Shown: positions 17,362 to 24,629 of the stretch, one piece after another
How the letters are laid out: each line of letters starts with the position of its first letter
How positions within the stretch are numbered: the first letter of the stretch is position 1
Assembly: GCF_000720325.1 (NCBI RefSeq)
Contig: NZ_JOJM01000007.1
Span: 1-64,000, forward strand
Length of the DNA: 64,000 nucleotides
Origin: Streptomyces sp. NRRL B-1347
Lineage (GTDB): Bacteria; Actinomycetota; Actinomycetes; Streptomycetales; Streptomycetaceae
Reading direction: 5' to 3'
Made by a program: the position numbers and the translations under genes
Notes under the pieces: generated by a model
Databases searched by the model: none
What the model saw: only the letters and a program-made list of their open reading frames with translations
What the model was told of the DNA's origin: nothing

Positions 17362-18284
17362 CCGCGTCACGGCCGGCGGTCCGCACCGTCACCGGGGACG
17401 TCGCGCCGTCCGCGCTCGGCGTCTGCGACGCCCACGACCACCTCTTCCTGCGCAGCCCCCTGCTCCCGGGCCAGGAACTGGACTCGGCGCGGGCCGCGGC
17501 CGCGGAACTCACCGCCTTCGGCGAGGCGGGCGGCCGCAGCGTCGTCCAGTGGACCCCGCACGGCATGGGCCGCCGAGCGGCCGAACTGCCCGCGCTGTCC
17601 CGCGCGACGGACCTGCACATCGTGGCGGCGACGGGCCTGCACCAGGCCGTGCACTACGACGAGGACGACCTCGCCGCGCTGCGCACCGGGGACCTCGCCG
17701 CGCTGTTTGTACGGGAGCTGACCGTCGGCATCGCCGACAGCGGTGTGCGAGCGGGTCTGATCAAGGTCGCGGGCGGCTTCCACTCCCTGGACGCGCACGC
17801 CCGCTGGACGATGACGGCGGCGGCCGAGGCCCACCACGCGACGGGCGCGCCCGTCGCCGTCCACCTGGAGCTCGGCACCGGCGCCCAGGACGTGCTCGAC
17901 CTGCTCTGCGCCGACCTGGAGGTGCCGCCCGCCAAGGTGATCCTCGGCCACCTCAACCGCTTCCCCGACCTGGAGGTCCACCTGCGCGCCGCGGCGGCGG
18001 GCGCCCAGTTGGCCTTCGACGGGCCATCGCGCGCCCACCACGCCACGGACTGGCGCATGCCGGACGCGGTACGGGCCCTCGCCGACGCGGGCCACGGCTC
18101 CCAGCTGCTCCTGGGCGGCGACACCACGACGTCCGCCGCGCGCTCCGTGCACGGGGGCCCGGGCCTGCCCCATCTGCTGCGCGGGGTCCGTCCGCGCCTG
18201 GAGCGCGCCGTCGGCAAGGACCTGGTCGACCGGATGCTCACGGCGAACCCGGCCAGGGCCTTCGCCGTGCAGTGGCCCGGCTGA
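17358..18284 (+). CDS. Phosphotriesterase-family (amidohydrolase fold) hydrolase
   Basis: 308-residue TIM-barrel metalloenzyme. Metal ligands are recognisable: HxH in CDAHDHLFLRSP (His26, His28), carbamylated-lysine candidate Lys136 in AGLIKVAGG, His169 in AVHLELGTG, His198 in ILGHLNRFPD and Asp255 in LLLGGDTTT. These match the phosphotriesterase/lactonase subgroup, which hydrolyses phosphotriesters, lactones or related esters; the natural substrate here is probably a lactone or amide but is unknown. Start GTG 17358 overlaps the DUF4865 stop in GTGA. It is the last gene of the TetR-cupin-DUF4865 cluster and is followed by a strong hairpin terminator. Confidence 0.88.
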   Translation: MTASRPAVRTVTGDVAPSALGVCDAHDHLFLRSPLLPGQELDSARAAAAELTAFGEAGGRSVVQWTPHGMGRRAAELPALSRATDLHIVAATGLHQAVHYDEDDLAALRTGDLAALFVRELTVGIADSGVRAGLIKVAGGFHSLDAHARWTMTAAAEAHHATGAPVAVHLELGTGAQDVLDLLCADLEVPPAKVILGHLNRFPDLEVHLRAAAAGAQLAFDGPSRAHHATDWRMPDAVRALADAGHGSQLLLGGDTTTSAARSVHGGPGLPHLLRGVRPRLERAVGKDLVDRMLTANPARAFAVQWPG

Positions 18285-18286
18285 CA

Positions 18287-18329
18287 CCGCAGGTGAGCGC
18301 CCGCCTCGGAGGCGGGCGCTCACCTGCGG
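18287..18329 (+). terminator. Strong hairpin terminator
   Basis: Perfect 19-bp stem: 18287-18305 pairs with 18311-18329 around the five-base loop TCGGA. It begins three bases after the phosphotriesterase-family stop and separates that cluster from the next TetR gene. Confidence 0.92.
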
Positions 18330-18336
18330 CCCCGTA

Positions 18337-18366
18337 TTGCATCGCACGTTCCAAAACAGGTACGGT
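18337..18366 (+). promoter_or_regulatory. Promoter of second TetR gene, probably leaderless
   Basis: TTGCAT (18337-18342) and TACGGT (18361-18366) are separated by 18 bases. The expected start point is about seven bases downstream, which coincides with the ATG at 18373, so the mRNA would be leaderless. The spacer contains CCAAAACAGGT; the hexamer ACAGGT recurs on the opposite strand in the operator-like site before the MFS gene. Confidence 0.6.
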
Positions 18367-18372
18367 TCCGTC

Positions 18373-18972
18373 ATGGCCCGACCGAGGACGTTCGACGAGG
18401 AGCGGGCCCTGGACGCGGCGATGCGCGCCTTCTGGGCGAAGGGCTACGAAGCCACTTCGACCCAGGACCTGTGCGACGCCACCGGCCTGGGCCGCAGCAG
18501 CATCTACAACACCTTCACCAGCAAGCACGACCTGTTCCGCAGGTCGCTGAACCGCTACATCGACATGATGAGCGCCCCGCAGGCGGAGATCCTGGAGGAC
18601 AGCGAGCGTCCGGGATTCGACCGGATCCGCGCGCTGTACACCCGGATCGTCGACAGCGAGTTCGAGTACCGCGTGGACGAGGAGCGCAGCATGGGCTGCC
18701 TCACCGTCAACACGGTGGTGGAGCTCGCCCGGCGCGACGCCGACGCGGCCGCGCTGATCGAGCGCGACCTCGACATCCGGCTCCGGCTGCTGCGGATCGC
18801 GATCGACGCGGGCAAGCGCGACGGCACGATCACCGCCCGCCGGGACACGGAGTCCCTCGCCCGGTTCGTCAACGCCACCATCGGCGGCATGCGGCTCTCC
18901 GCTCAGGCGGGCGCCGACCGCACCGTTCTCGAATCCATCGCCGGGACCGCCCTGGACGCGCTGCGCGCCTGA
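18373..18972 (+). CDS. TetR/AcrR family regulator
   Basis: 199 residues beginning MARPRTFDEERALDAAMRAF, with the HTH finishing in LGRSSIYNTFTSKHDLFRRS (about residues 28-55). The C-terminal part includes ERSMGCLTVNTVVELARRD, the TetR_C domain seen in regulators of multidrug exporters (YcdC/AcrR-like subgroup). ATG 18373 is selected because the promoter elements end just upstream and MARPRxFD is a standard family start. The MFS gene lies 115 bases downstream on the same strand with its own operator-like site, so this protein is the likely repressor of that transporter. Confidence 0.93.
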   Translation: MARPRTFDEERALDAAMRAFWAKGYEATSTQDLCDATGLGRSSIYNTFTSKHDLFRRSLNRYIDMMSAPQAEILEDSERPGFDRIRALYTRIVDSEFEYRVDEERSMGCLTVNTVVELARRDADAAALIERDLDIRLRLLRIAIDAGKRDGTITARRDTESLARFVNATIGGMRLSAQAGADRTVLESIAGTALDALRA

Positions 18973-19041
18973 ACCTCCCCGCCGCACGGGCACGTTGAAC
19001 TCATCATCGGGCTTCGACGTGCCGTCCCCTGCCCTGATTTT

Positions 19042-19060
19042 GTACTGACCTGTCCAATAC
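19042..19060 (+). promoter_or_regulatory. Operator-like imperfect palindrome before MFS gene
   Basis: GTACTG (19042-19047) and CAATAC (19055-19060) are inverted around seven bases (ACCTGTC), an imperfect 19-bp dyad. It lies 28 bases before the MFS ATG in a low-GC stretch that should contain the promoter. The reverse strand reads GGACAGGTCAG and shares ACAGGT with the TetR promoter. Confidence 0.55.
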
Positions 19061-19087
19061 TTGGACCCGCTCACCCAAGGAGCACCC

Positions 19088-20284
19088 ATGCCCCGCGCCG
19101 TATACGTCCTGGCCCTAGGCATCTTCGCCATGGTGACCAGTGAGTTCGTCGTCGCCGGACTCATGCCGCAGATGGCCGACGGGCTCGGCGTCACGATCTC
19201 CGAGATCGGCTATCTGATCACGGCCTTCGCGATGGCCATGGCCTTCGGCGGGCCGTTCCTGACGGCCGCCCTGCTCAAGCTGGAGCAGAAGCGGGCCCTG
19301 ATGGTCATCTTCGCCGTCTTCCTCACGGGCAACGCCCTCGCGGCCCTCGCGCCCGACTACCGGACCATGCTGGTGGCGCGCGTGGTCACCGGCATCGCCT
19401 CGCAGGCCTTCTTCGGGGTCGGCATCTCCATGGCCACCCAGCTGACCCGCCCCGAGATCCGCGGCCGGGCCGTCGCCGTCGCGCTCAACGGGCTGATGCT
19501 GGGCACGCTCCTCGGGCTGCCGCTGGCCACCGTCGTCGGGGAGCACCTGGGCTGGCGGGCCGCGTTCTGGGCCATCACCGTGCTCACCGCGCTCGCCGCG
19601 GTCGCCACGACCGTCAGCGTGCCCCGCGTCGAGCGCACCGGGGGCGGCGGCGCCCTGCGCGACGACCTTGCCGCCTTCAAGAGCGCGCGGCTCTGGCTGG
19701 TCCTGATCACCAGCACGTTCGTGATCGGCGCGACGTTCTCCGCCTTCAGCTACCTCAACCCGATCCTCACCGAGGTCACCGGCTTCGCCACCGGCACCGT
19801 GCCGCTGCTGCTCATCGCCTACGGCGCCGCCACGCTGATCGGCAACACCGTCGTCGGCCGCCTCGCCGACCGGTACACCCTGCCCGTCCTGGTCACCGGC
19901 CTGCTGCTGAACCTCGGCTTCCTCACCGGCTTCGCGCTCGTCGCCGACGTGCCGGTCGCCGCCGTGGCCATGATGCTGGGCATCGGCCTGGTGGGCGTCA
20001 CCATGAACCCGGCGATGATCACCCGGGTCCAGCGCGCGGGCAACACCGGCCCCCTGGTCAACAGCGTCCACTCGTCGTTCATCACGGGCGGCATCATCAT
20101 CGCGACGTCCGTCGGCGGCCCCGCCATCGACGCCTACGGCCTGCGCGCCCCGCTGTGGATCGGCGCCGGACTTGCGGTGCTCGGACTGCTCTCGCTGCTC
20201 CCGGACCTGCTGCGGCGCGGGACCGCCGCACCGGCCGCCGCCGACGTCACGGCCCCCGTACGGGAGCCCGCCCAGGTCGGCTGA
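19088..20284 (+). CDS. MFS transporter, DHA1 (AraJ-like) family
   Basis: 398 residues with twelve hydrophobic helices. The first is LALGIFAMVTSEFVVAGLMP, whose TSEF(V)xxGL motif is typical of the AraJ/YdhP/Bcr-like drug:H+ antiporters. Motif-A-like sequence RVVTGIASQAFFGVG and the domain-2 motif GRLADRYTLPVL are present. The likely role is proton-driven export of a small hydrophobic compound or sugar derivative. ATG 19088 follows CAAGGAGCACCC. It is located just after a TetR gene and an operator-like dyad, so expression is probably derepressed by the exported substrate. The ROK regulator converges from the other side, ending 27 bases away. Confidence 0.93.
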   Translation: MPRAVYVLALGIFAMVTSEFVVAGLMPQMADGLGVTISEIGYLITAFAMAMAFGGPFLTAALLKLEQKRALMVIFAVFLTGNALAALAPDYRTMLVARVVTGIASQAFFGVGISMATQLTRPEIRGRAVAVALNGLMLGTLLGLPLATVVGEHLGWRAAFWAITVLTALAAVATTVSVPRVERTGGGGALRDDLAAFKSARLWLVLITSTFVIGATFSAFSYLNPILTEVTGFATGTVPLLLIAYGAATLIGNTVVGRLADRYTLPVLVTGLLLNLGFLTGFALVADVPVAAVAMMLGIGLVGVTMNPAMITRVQRAGNTGPLVNSVHSSFITGGIIIATSVGGPAIDAYGLRAPLWIGAGLAVLGLLSLLPDLLRRGTAAPAAADVTAPVREPAQVG

Positions 20285-20310
20285 AGCGTCCCGGGTTCCT
20301 CGGGCAGGAC

Positions 20311-21531
20311 CTAACCCAGCGCCCCCAGGGGGTCGTCGAGCACCGGCTGCCAGGCAAGCTCGGCGGCCCCCACCAGGCTGTTGTGGTCGAGGGTGCAGGC
20401 GAGGATCGGCACGCCGCCGCTGCGGCCCCACAGGCTCCGGTCGGCGACCACCGCGCGCAGCCGCTCCGGATCGGCGTCGAGCAGAGCGCGGTGCAGGCCG
20501 CCGAGGATGATGCGGTCGGGGTTGAGGATGTTCACCAGGCCCGCGAGGCCGAGGCCGAGGCGGTCGATCAGGACCTCGGCGGCCACCCGCACCGCCGGGT
20601 CCGCGTAGCGCTCGGCCAACAGCGTGCGCGCCTGGTTGAGCAGGCCCTCGGGCCCCGGCCTGACCCCGACCTCCGTCAGGAAGGCGAGCGGGTCGGTCTC
20701 CACGTCCAGACAGCCGCGGCTGCCGCAGTGGCAGGGGCGCCCCTCCGGATGCACGGTGAGGTGTCCGACTTCGAGGGCGAGGCCCGAACTCCCGGTGTGC
20801 AGACGGCCGTCGAGGACCAGCGCGCCGCCGACGCCCCGGTGCCCGGTCGCCACACACAGCAGGTCGCGGGCGCCGCGCCCGGCGCCGTGCCGGTGCTCGG
20901 CGAGCGCCGCGAGGTTCACGTCGTTGCCGGTGAACGCGGGGCCCGTCACGCCCGCCGCCCGTACGCGGTCCGCGAAGATCTCCCGCACCGGCGCGCCCGC
21001 GGGCCAGGCCAGGTGCAGCGGGTTGAGGGCGGTGCCCTCCGGTTCCGCGACCGCCGACGGCACCGCGAGTCCGGCGCCCACGCACCGCCTCCCGGTCTCG
21101 CGCAGCAGCCGGGCGCCCTCGTCGACGACCGCGCCGAGCACCTGCGCCGGGTCCGCGTCGATCGTCTCGCAGCCGGGCGCGGTGGCGACGATCTCGCCGC
21201 CGAGGCCGACGAGCGCCGCGCGGAAGCCGTCGGCGTGCACCTGCGCGGCCAGCGCCACCGGCCCTGTCCCGGCGACGGAAAGGCGGTGCGAAGGGCGGCC
21301 CTGCGAACCCGCGGCCGCACTCGGCTTGGCGTCGACGCTGATCAGGCCGAGCGCCTCCAACTCGGCCGCGACGGCACCCGCCGTGGCCCGCGTGACACCC
21401 AACTCGGCGGTGAGGACGGCCCGGGTGGGGGCGCGCCCGGTGTGGACGAGTTCGAGTGCGGGGCCGAGCGCGGTACGCCCGCGCTCCAGGCGCGTGCGCG
21501 CCTCACCCCCGGTGGCAGCCTTCCCGTTCAT
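20311..21531 (-). CDS. ROK-family transcriptional regulator
   Basis: 406 residues. The N-terminal winged helix (about residues 15-70: LVHTGRAPTRAVLTAELGVT, RATAGAVAAELEALGLI) precedes a ROK sugar-kinase-like domain with FTGNDVNLAALAEH, the DLLCVATGHRGVGGALVLDG ATP/sugar-binding stretch and the zinc motif CHCGSRGCLDVE. This is the NagC/XylR/Mlc arrangement, usually repressors released by a sugar or sugar phosphate. The MFS gene starting at 21801 diverges from it and is the obvious target. ATG 21531 follows GGGAGA nine bases upstream; the in-frame codons upstream lack a ribosome-binding site. Confidence 0.92.
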   Translation of the reverse strand: MNGKAATGGEARTRLERGRTALGPALELVHTGRAPTRAVLTAELGVTRATAGAVAAELEALGLISVDAKPSAAAGSQGRPSHRLSVAGTGPVALAAQVHADGFRAALVGLGGEIVATAPGCETIDADPAQVLGAVVDEGARLLRETGRRCVGAGLAVPSAVAEPEGTALNPLHLAWPAGAPVREIFADRVRAAGVTGPAFTGNDVNLAALAEHRHGAGRGARDLLCVATGHRGVGGALVLDGRLHTGSSGLALEVGHLTVHPEGRPCHCGSRGCLDVETDPLAFLTEVGVRPGPEGLLNQARTLLAERYADPAVRVAAEVLIDRLGLGLAGLVNILNPDRIILGGLHRALLDADPERLRAVVADRSLWGRSGGVPILACTLDHNSLVGAAELAWQPVLDDPLGALG

Positions 21532-21658
21532 GAGGGCGAGTCTCCCATGATCCGTACGCCGTCTCGCCGTTCCTTCGTCGCCATCCGGCCTTCCCGTGCT
21601 CGTCGCCTGCCCGTGATCCACGGTTTCGTACGCCTATTTCCGATGTGCGTAGCCGTGA

Positions 21659-21673
21659 CGAAGCGTCGCTTCG
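21659..21673. promoter_or_regulatory. Perfect inverted repeat in ROK/MFS intergenic region
   Basis: CGAAGCG, T, CGCTTCG forms a 15-bp perfect dyad midway between the divergent ROK regulator and MFS genes. GTGATCCACGG is also repeated at about 21613 and 21702. Either could be the ROK operator; neither matches a published consensus I can cite. Confidence 0.45.
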
Positions 21674-21764
21674 CGAGGCCGCACCACGGGCGAAGCCATC
21701 CGTGATCCACGGACGGACGCCGCCGCCCCTTCCCCGCGTCGCGACCCCGCCGCGGACATCCACC

Positions 21765-21794
21765 TTGTCCGCGACCGGGGTGCGCCTCTACGCT
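21765..21794 (+). promoter_or_regulatory. Promoter of MFS gene, leaderless
   Basis: TTGTCC (21765-21770) and TACGCT (21789-21794) with an 18-base spacer. The predicted start point is at 21800-21802, exactly at the GTG start at 21801. There is no ribosome-binding site before that GTG, consistent with leaderless translation. Confidence 0.65.
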
Positions 21795-21800
21795 GACTTT

Positions 21801-23015
21801 GTGCCGCTACTAAACAAAACCACGTCAGAGGCGTCCGAGGCCACTTCCCGCGACTTCAGTCGGCTCCGCGCCGCGCTCACCGTCTTCTTCGCCCTCGACG
21901 GCTTCGTGTTCGCCGGCTGGGTCGTGCGCATCCCGGCCATCAAGGAGCAGACCGGGGCCTCGGCGAGCGCGCTCGGACTCGCGCTGCTCGGGGTGTCGGC
22001 GGGGGCCGTGGTGACGATGACGCTCACGGGGCGGCTGTGCACGCGCTACGGGAGCCATCCGGTGACCGTGGTGTGCGGCGTCCTGCTGCCGCTGAGCGTC
22101 GCGCTGCCGCCGCTGACGCACTCGGCCCTGGCGCTCGGTCTGGTCCTGCTGCTCTTCGGCGCGGCGTACGGCGGCATCAACGTGGCCATGAACAGCGCCG
22201 CCGTCGACCTCGTACGGGCCCTGCGACGCCCGGTCATGCCCAGTTTCCATGCGGCGTTCAGCCTGGGCGGCATGATCGGCGCGGGCCTCGGCGGCCTGGT
22301 CGCCGGGCACCTCTCCCCCACCCGGCACCTGCTCGGGCTCGCCCTGATCGGCCTCCTCGTCACGGCGGTCACGGCGCCGACGCTGCTGCGGTACGAGGTG
22401 CCGAAGGCCCCGGCCGCGACCGGCACGCGGGCGGCCGCGCCGCGCGGCTCCGGCCGCGGCGCGCGCGGGCTCGTCGTGGTCTTCGGGCTCGTCGCGCTGT
22501 GCACCGCCTACGGCGAGGGGGCGCTGGCCGACTGGGGCGCGCTCCACCTGGAGCAGGACCTCGACGCGCACCCCGGCGTCGCCGCGGCGGGCTACTCGGC
22601 CTTCGCGCTCGCGATGACGATCGGCCGCCTCTCCGGTACGACGCTCCTCGAACGCCTCGGGGGGACGCGCACCGTCGTCGGCGGCGGGCTGCTCGCCGCG
22701 GCCGGGATGCTCCTGGGCGCGCTCGCGCCCTCCACGGGGACGGCCCTCGCGGGGTTCGCGATCACGGGCCTCGGCCTGGCGAACATCTTCCCCGTCGCGA
22801 TCGAGCGCGCCGGCGCGCTCGCCGGGCCGAGCGGGGTGGCCACCGCGTCCACGCTCGGCTACGGCGGCATGCTGATGGGACCGCCCGCGATCGGGTTCAT
22901 GGCGGACTGGCTCTCCCTGCCGGTGGCGCTGACCAGCGTGGCCGTGCTCGCGGCGGTCGCCGCGTGCATAGCCGGGGCGACGGGACGCACGTCCGTGCCG
23001 CACGGCACGGGCTGA
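21801..23015 (+). CDS. MFS transporter (sugar permease-like)
   Basis: 404 residues with twelve membrane helices. The N-terminal helix FFALDGFVFAGWVVRIPAI and the motif FGAAYGGINVAMNSAAVDL resemble the fucose-permease-like branch of the MFS (FucP/YfkF group). Motif A-like GRLCTRYGSHPVTV follows helix 2, and HAAFSLGGMIGAGLGG marks helix 5. Pairing with the divergent ROK regulator supports a carbohydrate or sugar-acid substrate, although drug efflux cannot be excluded. GTG 21801 is chosen from the promoter position and because the hydrophobic first helix starts about 25 residues later. The stop codon lies in the first unit of a 24-bp tandem array. Confidence 0.88.
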   Translation: MPLLNKTTSEASEATSRDFSRLRAALTVFFALDGFVFAGWVVRIPAIKEQTGASASALGLALLGVSAGAVVTMTLTGRLCTRYGSHPVTVVCGVLLPLSVALPPLTHSALALGLVLLLFGAAYGGINVAMNSAAVDLVRALRRPVMPSFHAAFSLGGMIGAGLGGLVAGHLSPTRHLLGLALIGLLVTAVTAPTLLRYEVPKAPAATGTRAAAPRGSGRGARGLVVVFGLVALCTAYGEGALADWGALHLEQDLDAHPGVAAAGYSAFALAMTIGRLSGTTLLERLGGTRTVVGGGLLAAAGMLLGALAPSTGTALAGFAITGLGLANIFPVAIERAGALAGPSGVATASTLGYGGMLMGPPAIGFMADWLSLPVALTSVAVLAAVAACIAGATGRTSVPHGTG

Positions 23016-23144
23016 GCCCCACGGCACGGCACGCGCTGAGCCCCACGGCACAGCGCGGCCTGAGCCCCACGGCACAGCACGGGCTGAGCCCCACGGCACA
23101 GCGCGGCCTGAGCCCCACGGCACAGCACCTGAGCCCCACGGGCC
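23012..23144. repeat. 24-bp tandem repeat array, about 5.6 units
   Basis: Units beginning CTGAGCCCCACGGCACAGC start at 23012, 23036, 23060, 23084, 23108 and 23129; the first five are spaced exactly 24 bases, the last unit follows after 21. A partial copy (CCGCACGGCACGGG) precedes them inside the MFS coding end. Every unit carries TGA in the MFS frame, so the array starts exactly with the stop codon. It is a candidate variable-number repeat. Confidence 0.9.
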
Positions 23145-23339
23145 GCGCCGCCGCCCGCGAACGGGCAGCGGCTCCTTCTGCCTACCGACGGGTGCGCCCC
23201 CGGGCCGCACCCGCTCGCGCGCGCATCACGCCCGCCCCGCGCACGCTGCCGCGCCCGGTCGCAGTCGCCTTTCGCCCCGGCCCGAACGCGGTCACCCCTT
23301 CCCCCACGCGGCGGCCGGGTCGTCCTGCACAATCCCCGC
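23145..23339. other. Spacer before mycothiol-dependent enzyme gene
   Basis: GC-rich spacer with Cys/Ala-codon-like composition but no frame with a start and ribosome-binding site. It presumably holds the promoter for the gene at 23340. Confidence 0.4.
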
Positions 23340-24071
23340 ATGGAGATTGCCGAGCACATCGAAACACTCGACAGGGAAGGCCGGTTGCTCGCCCGCGCCG
23401 CCGAGCAGGCGGGCACCGGTGCCGCCGTGCCCACCTGCCCCGGCTGGCAGGTGCGTGACCTGCTGCGGCACACGGGCGTGGTGCACCGCTGGGCCGCCGC
23501 CTTCGTCGCCGACGCCCACCCCTCGTTCCGCTCCTGGGAGGAGGAGCCGTCCCTGGACGGTGCCGACCTCGTGGCGTGGTTCCGCGAGGGGCACGCCCTG
23601 CTCGTCGCCACGCTCACCGCCGCCCCTTCCGACCTGCGGTGCTGGACGTTCCTGCCCGCCCCGTCACCGCTCGCCTTCTGGGCGCGGCGGCAGGCGAACG
23701 AGACGGCGGTGCACCGCGTGGACGCCGAGTCAGCGCGCGGCGGTACGCCGACGGCCGTCGGCACGGACTTCGCGGTGGACGGCATCGACGAGCTGCTGCA
23801 CGGCTTCCACGCCCGGTCCAAGAGCCGGGTGCGGACGCCGGAGCCGCGCGTGCTGCGGATTCGCGCCACCGACGCGAAGGAGGCGTGGACGGTCCATCTG
23901 TCCACGGAGGCGCCCGTCACCGAGCGCGGCGACACGCTGCCCGCCGACTGCGAGGTGGCGGGGCAGGCGGCGTATCTGTATCTGGCCCTGTGGAACCGCC
24001 TGCCGTTCCCGCAGATCACGGGCGACGCCACGCTCGCCACGCTGTGGCGCGAGACGTCGGGGGTCGGCTGA
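23340..24071 (+). CDS. Maleylpyruvate isomerase-family mycothiol-dependent enzyme
   Basis: 243 residues. The N-terminal MDMPI_N (DinB-like four-helix) domain shows VPTCPGWQVRDLLRHTGVVH and, further on, the metal-site histidine of ARRQANETAVHRVDAE; together with the early HT(G) these give the three His/Glu ligands typical of the family. The C-terminal domain (about residues 160-240) carries LPADCEVAGQAAYLYLALWN, the MDMPI_C-like SCP2 fold. Members use mycothiol to modify electrophiles, but most Streptomyces paralogues have no assigned substrate. ATG 23340. No clear operon partner; the MarR gene converges. Confidence 0.9.
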   Translation: MEIAEHIETLDREGRLLARAAEQAGTGAAVPTCPGWQVRDLLRHTGVVHRWAAAFVADAHPSFRSWEEEPSLDGADLVAWFREGHALLVATLTAAPSDLRCWTFLPAPSPLAFWARRQANETAVHRVDAESARGGTPTAVGTDFAVDGIDELLHGFHARSKSRVRTPEPRVLRIRATDAKEAWTVHLSTEAPVTERGDTLPADCEVAGQAAYLYLALWNRLPFPQITGDATLATLWRETSGVG

Positions 24072-24123
24072 CGGCCGGACCCGCGGGCGCTCGGCCGCGG
24101 CCGAGTGCGCCCTCGGCCCGCCG

Positions 24124-24543
24124 TCAGGCGTCCGACGCCGCCAGCATGCGGGTGAGCACGGCGCGCTGCACCGGCCGCACCTCGGCGTGCAGTCGACGCC
24201 CCTTGGCGGTCACGCAGACCCGGACGCCGCGGCGGTCCTCGCTGCACATGCCGCGCTCGACCAGGCCGTCCTTCTCCAGACGGCCGATGAGGCGGGACAG
24301 GGCGCTCTGGCTCAAGTGGACCTGGCAGGCGATGTCCTGGACCCGGAAGCCCCCGTCGCCGTCGGCGGAGCGGCCTTCGGCGAGCACGTCGAGGACCTCG
24401 AAGTCACTCGCGCCCAGGCCGTGCGGATGCAGCTCCCGGTCCAGCTCGCAGAGGGTGCGCGCATGCACCGCGAGGATCTCCCGCCACTGGTTCACGAGCC
24501 CTTGCTCGGCCTGCGCCGCGGGCTCGGCCTTCGTCGCCGCCAT
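24124..24543 (-). CDS. MarR family regulator
   Basis: 139 residues with the MarR winged helix: helix pair DIACQVHLSQSALSRLIGRL (about residues 70-90) and wing DGLVERGMCSEDRRGVRVCV with the conserved DRRG turn. The N-terminus VNQWREILAVHARTLCELDR forms the dimerisation helix. It diverges from a DHA2-type MFS exporter and shares an 86-base intergenic region full of TGCAT/ATGCA half sites, the classic MarR arrangement, so it very probably represses both genes until the exporter's substrate binds. ATG 24543 is used; no other start is in reach. Confidence 0.94.
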   Translation of the reverse strand: MAATKAEPAAQAEQGLVNQWREILAVHARTLCELDRELHPHGLGASDFEVLDVLAEGRSADGDGGFRVQDIACQVHLSQSALSRLIGRLEKDGLVERGMCSEDRRGVRVCVTAKGRRLHAEVRPVQRAVLTRMLAASDA

Positions 24544-24573
24544 GGCGGCACCGTAGCAGAAATCGGGCGATTA

Positions 24574-24615
24574 TTGCATCGGAATTAAATGCACTTGCAG
24601 TCAATGCATATGCAT
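24574..24615. promoter_or_regulatory. MarR-type operators with TGCAT half sites
   Basis: In the 86-base gap the half site TGCA occurs five times: TTGCAT at 24574, AATGCA and TTGCA near 24590-24598, and the perfect 12-bp palindrome ATGCATATGCAT at 24604-24615. TGCAT and ATGCA also form a wider inverted pair around GGAATTA. The region is strongly AT-rich and lies between the divergent MarR and MFS starts. Confidence 0.8.
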
Positions 24616-24629
24616 GTACTCTGCTTCGC

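Noticed and set aside
23012..23144. CRISPR array
   Set aside because: Units are directly adjacent without unique spacers and no cas genes are present.
23016..23200. Long open frames across the 24-bp array (repeated LSPTAQRG or GAVPWGS peptides)
   Set aside because: They are consequences of a frame-preserving tandem repeat and lack starts with ribosome-binding sites.
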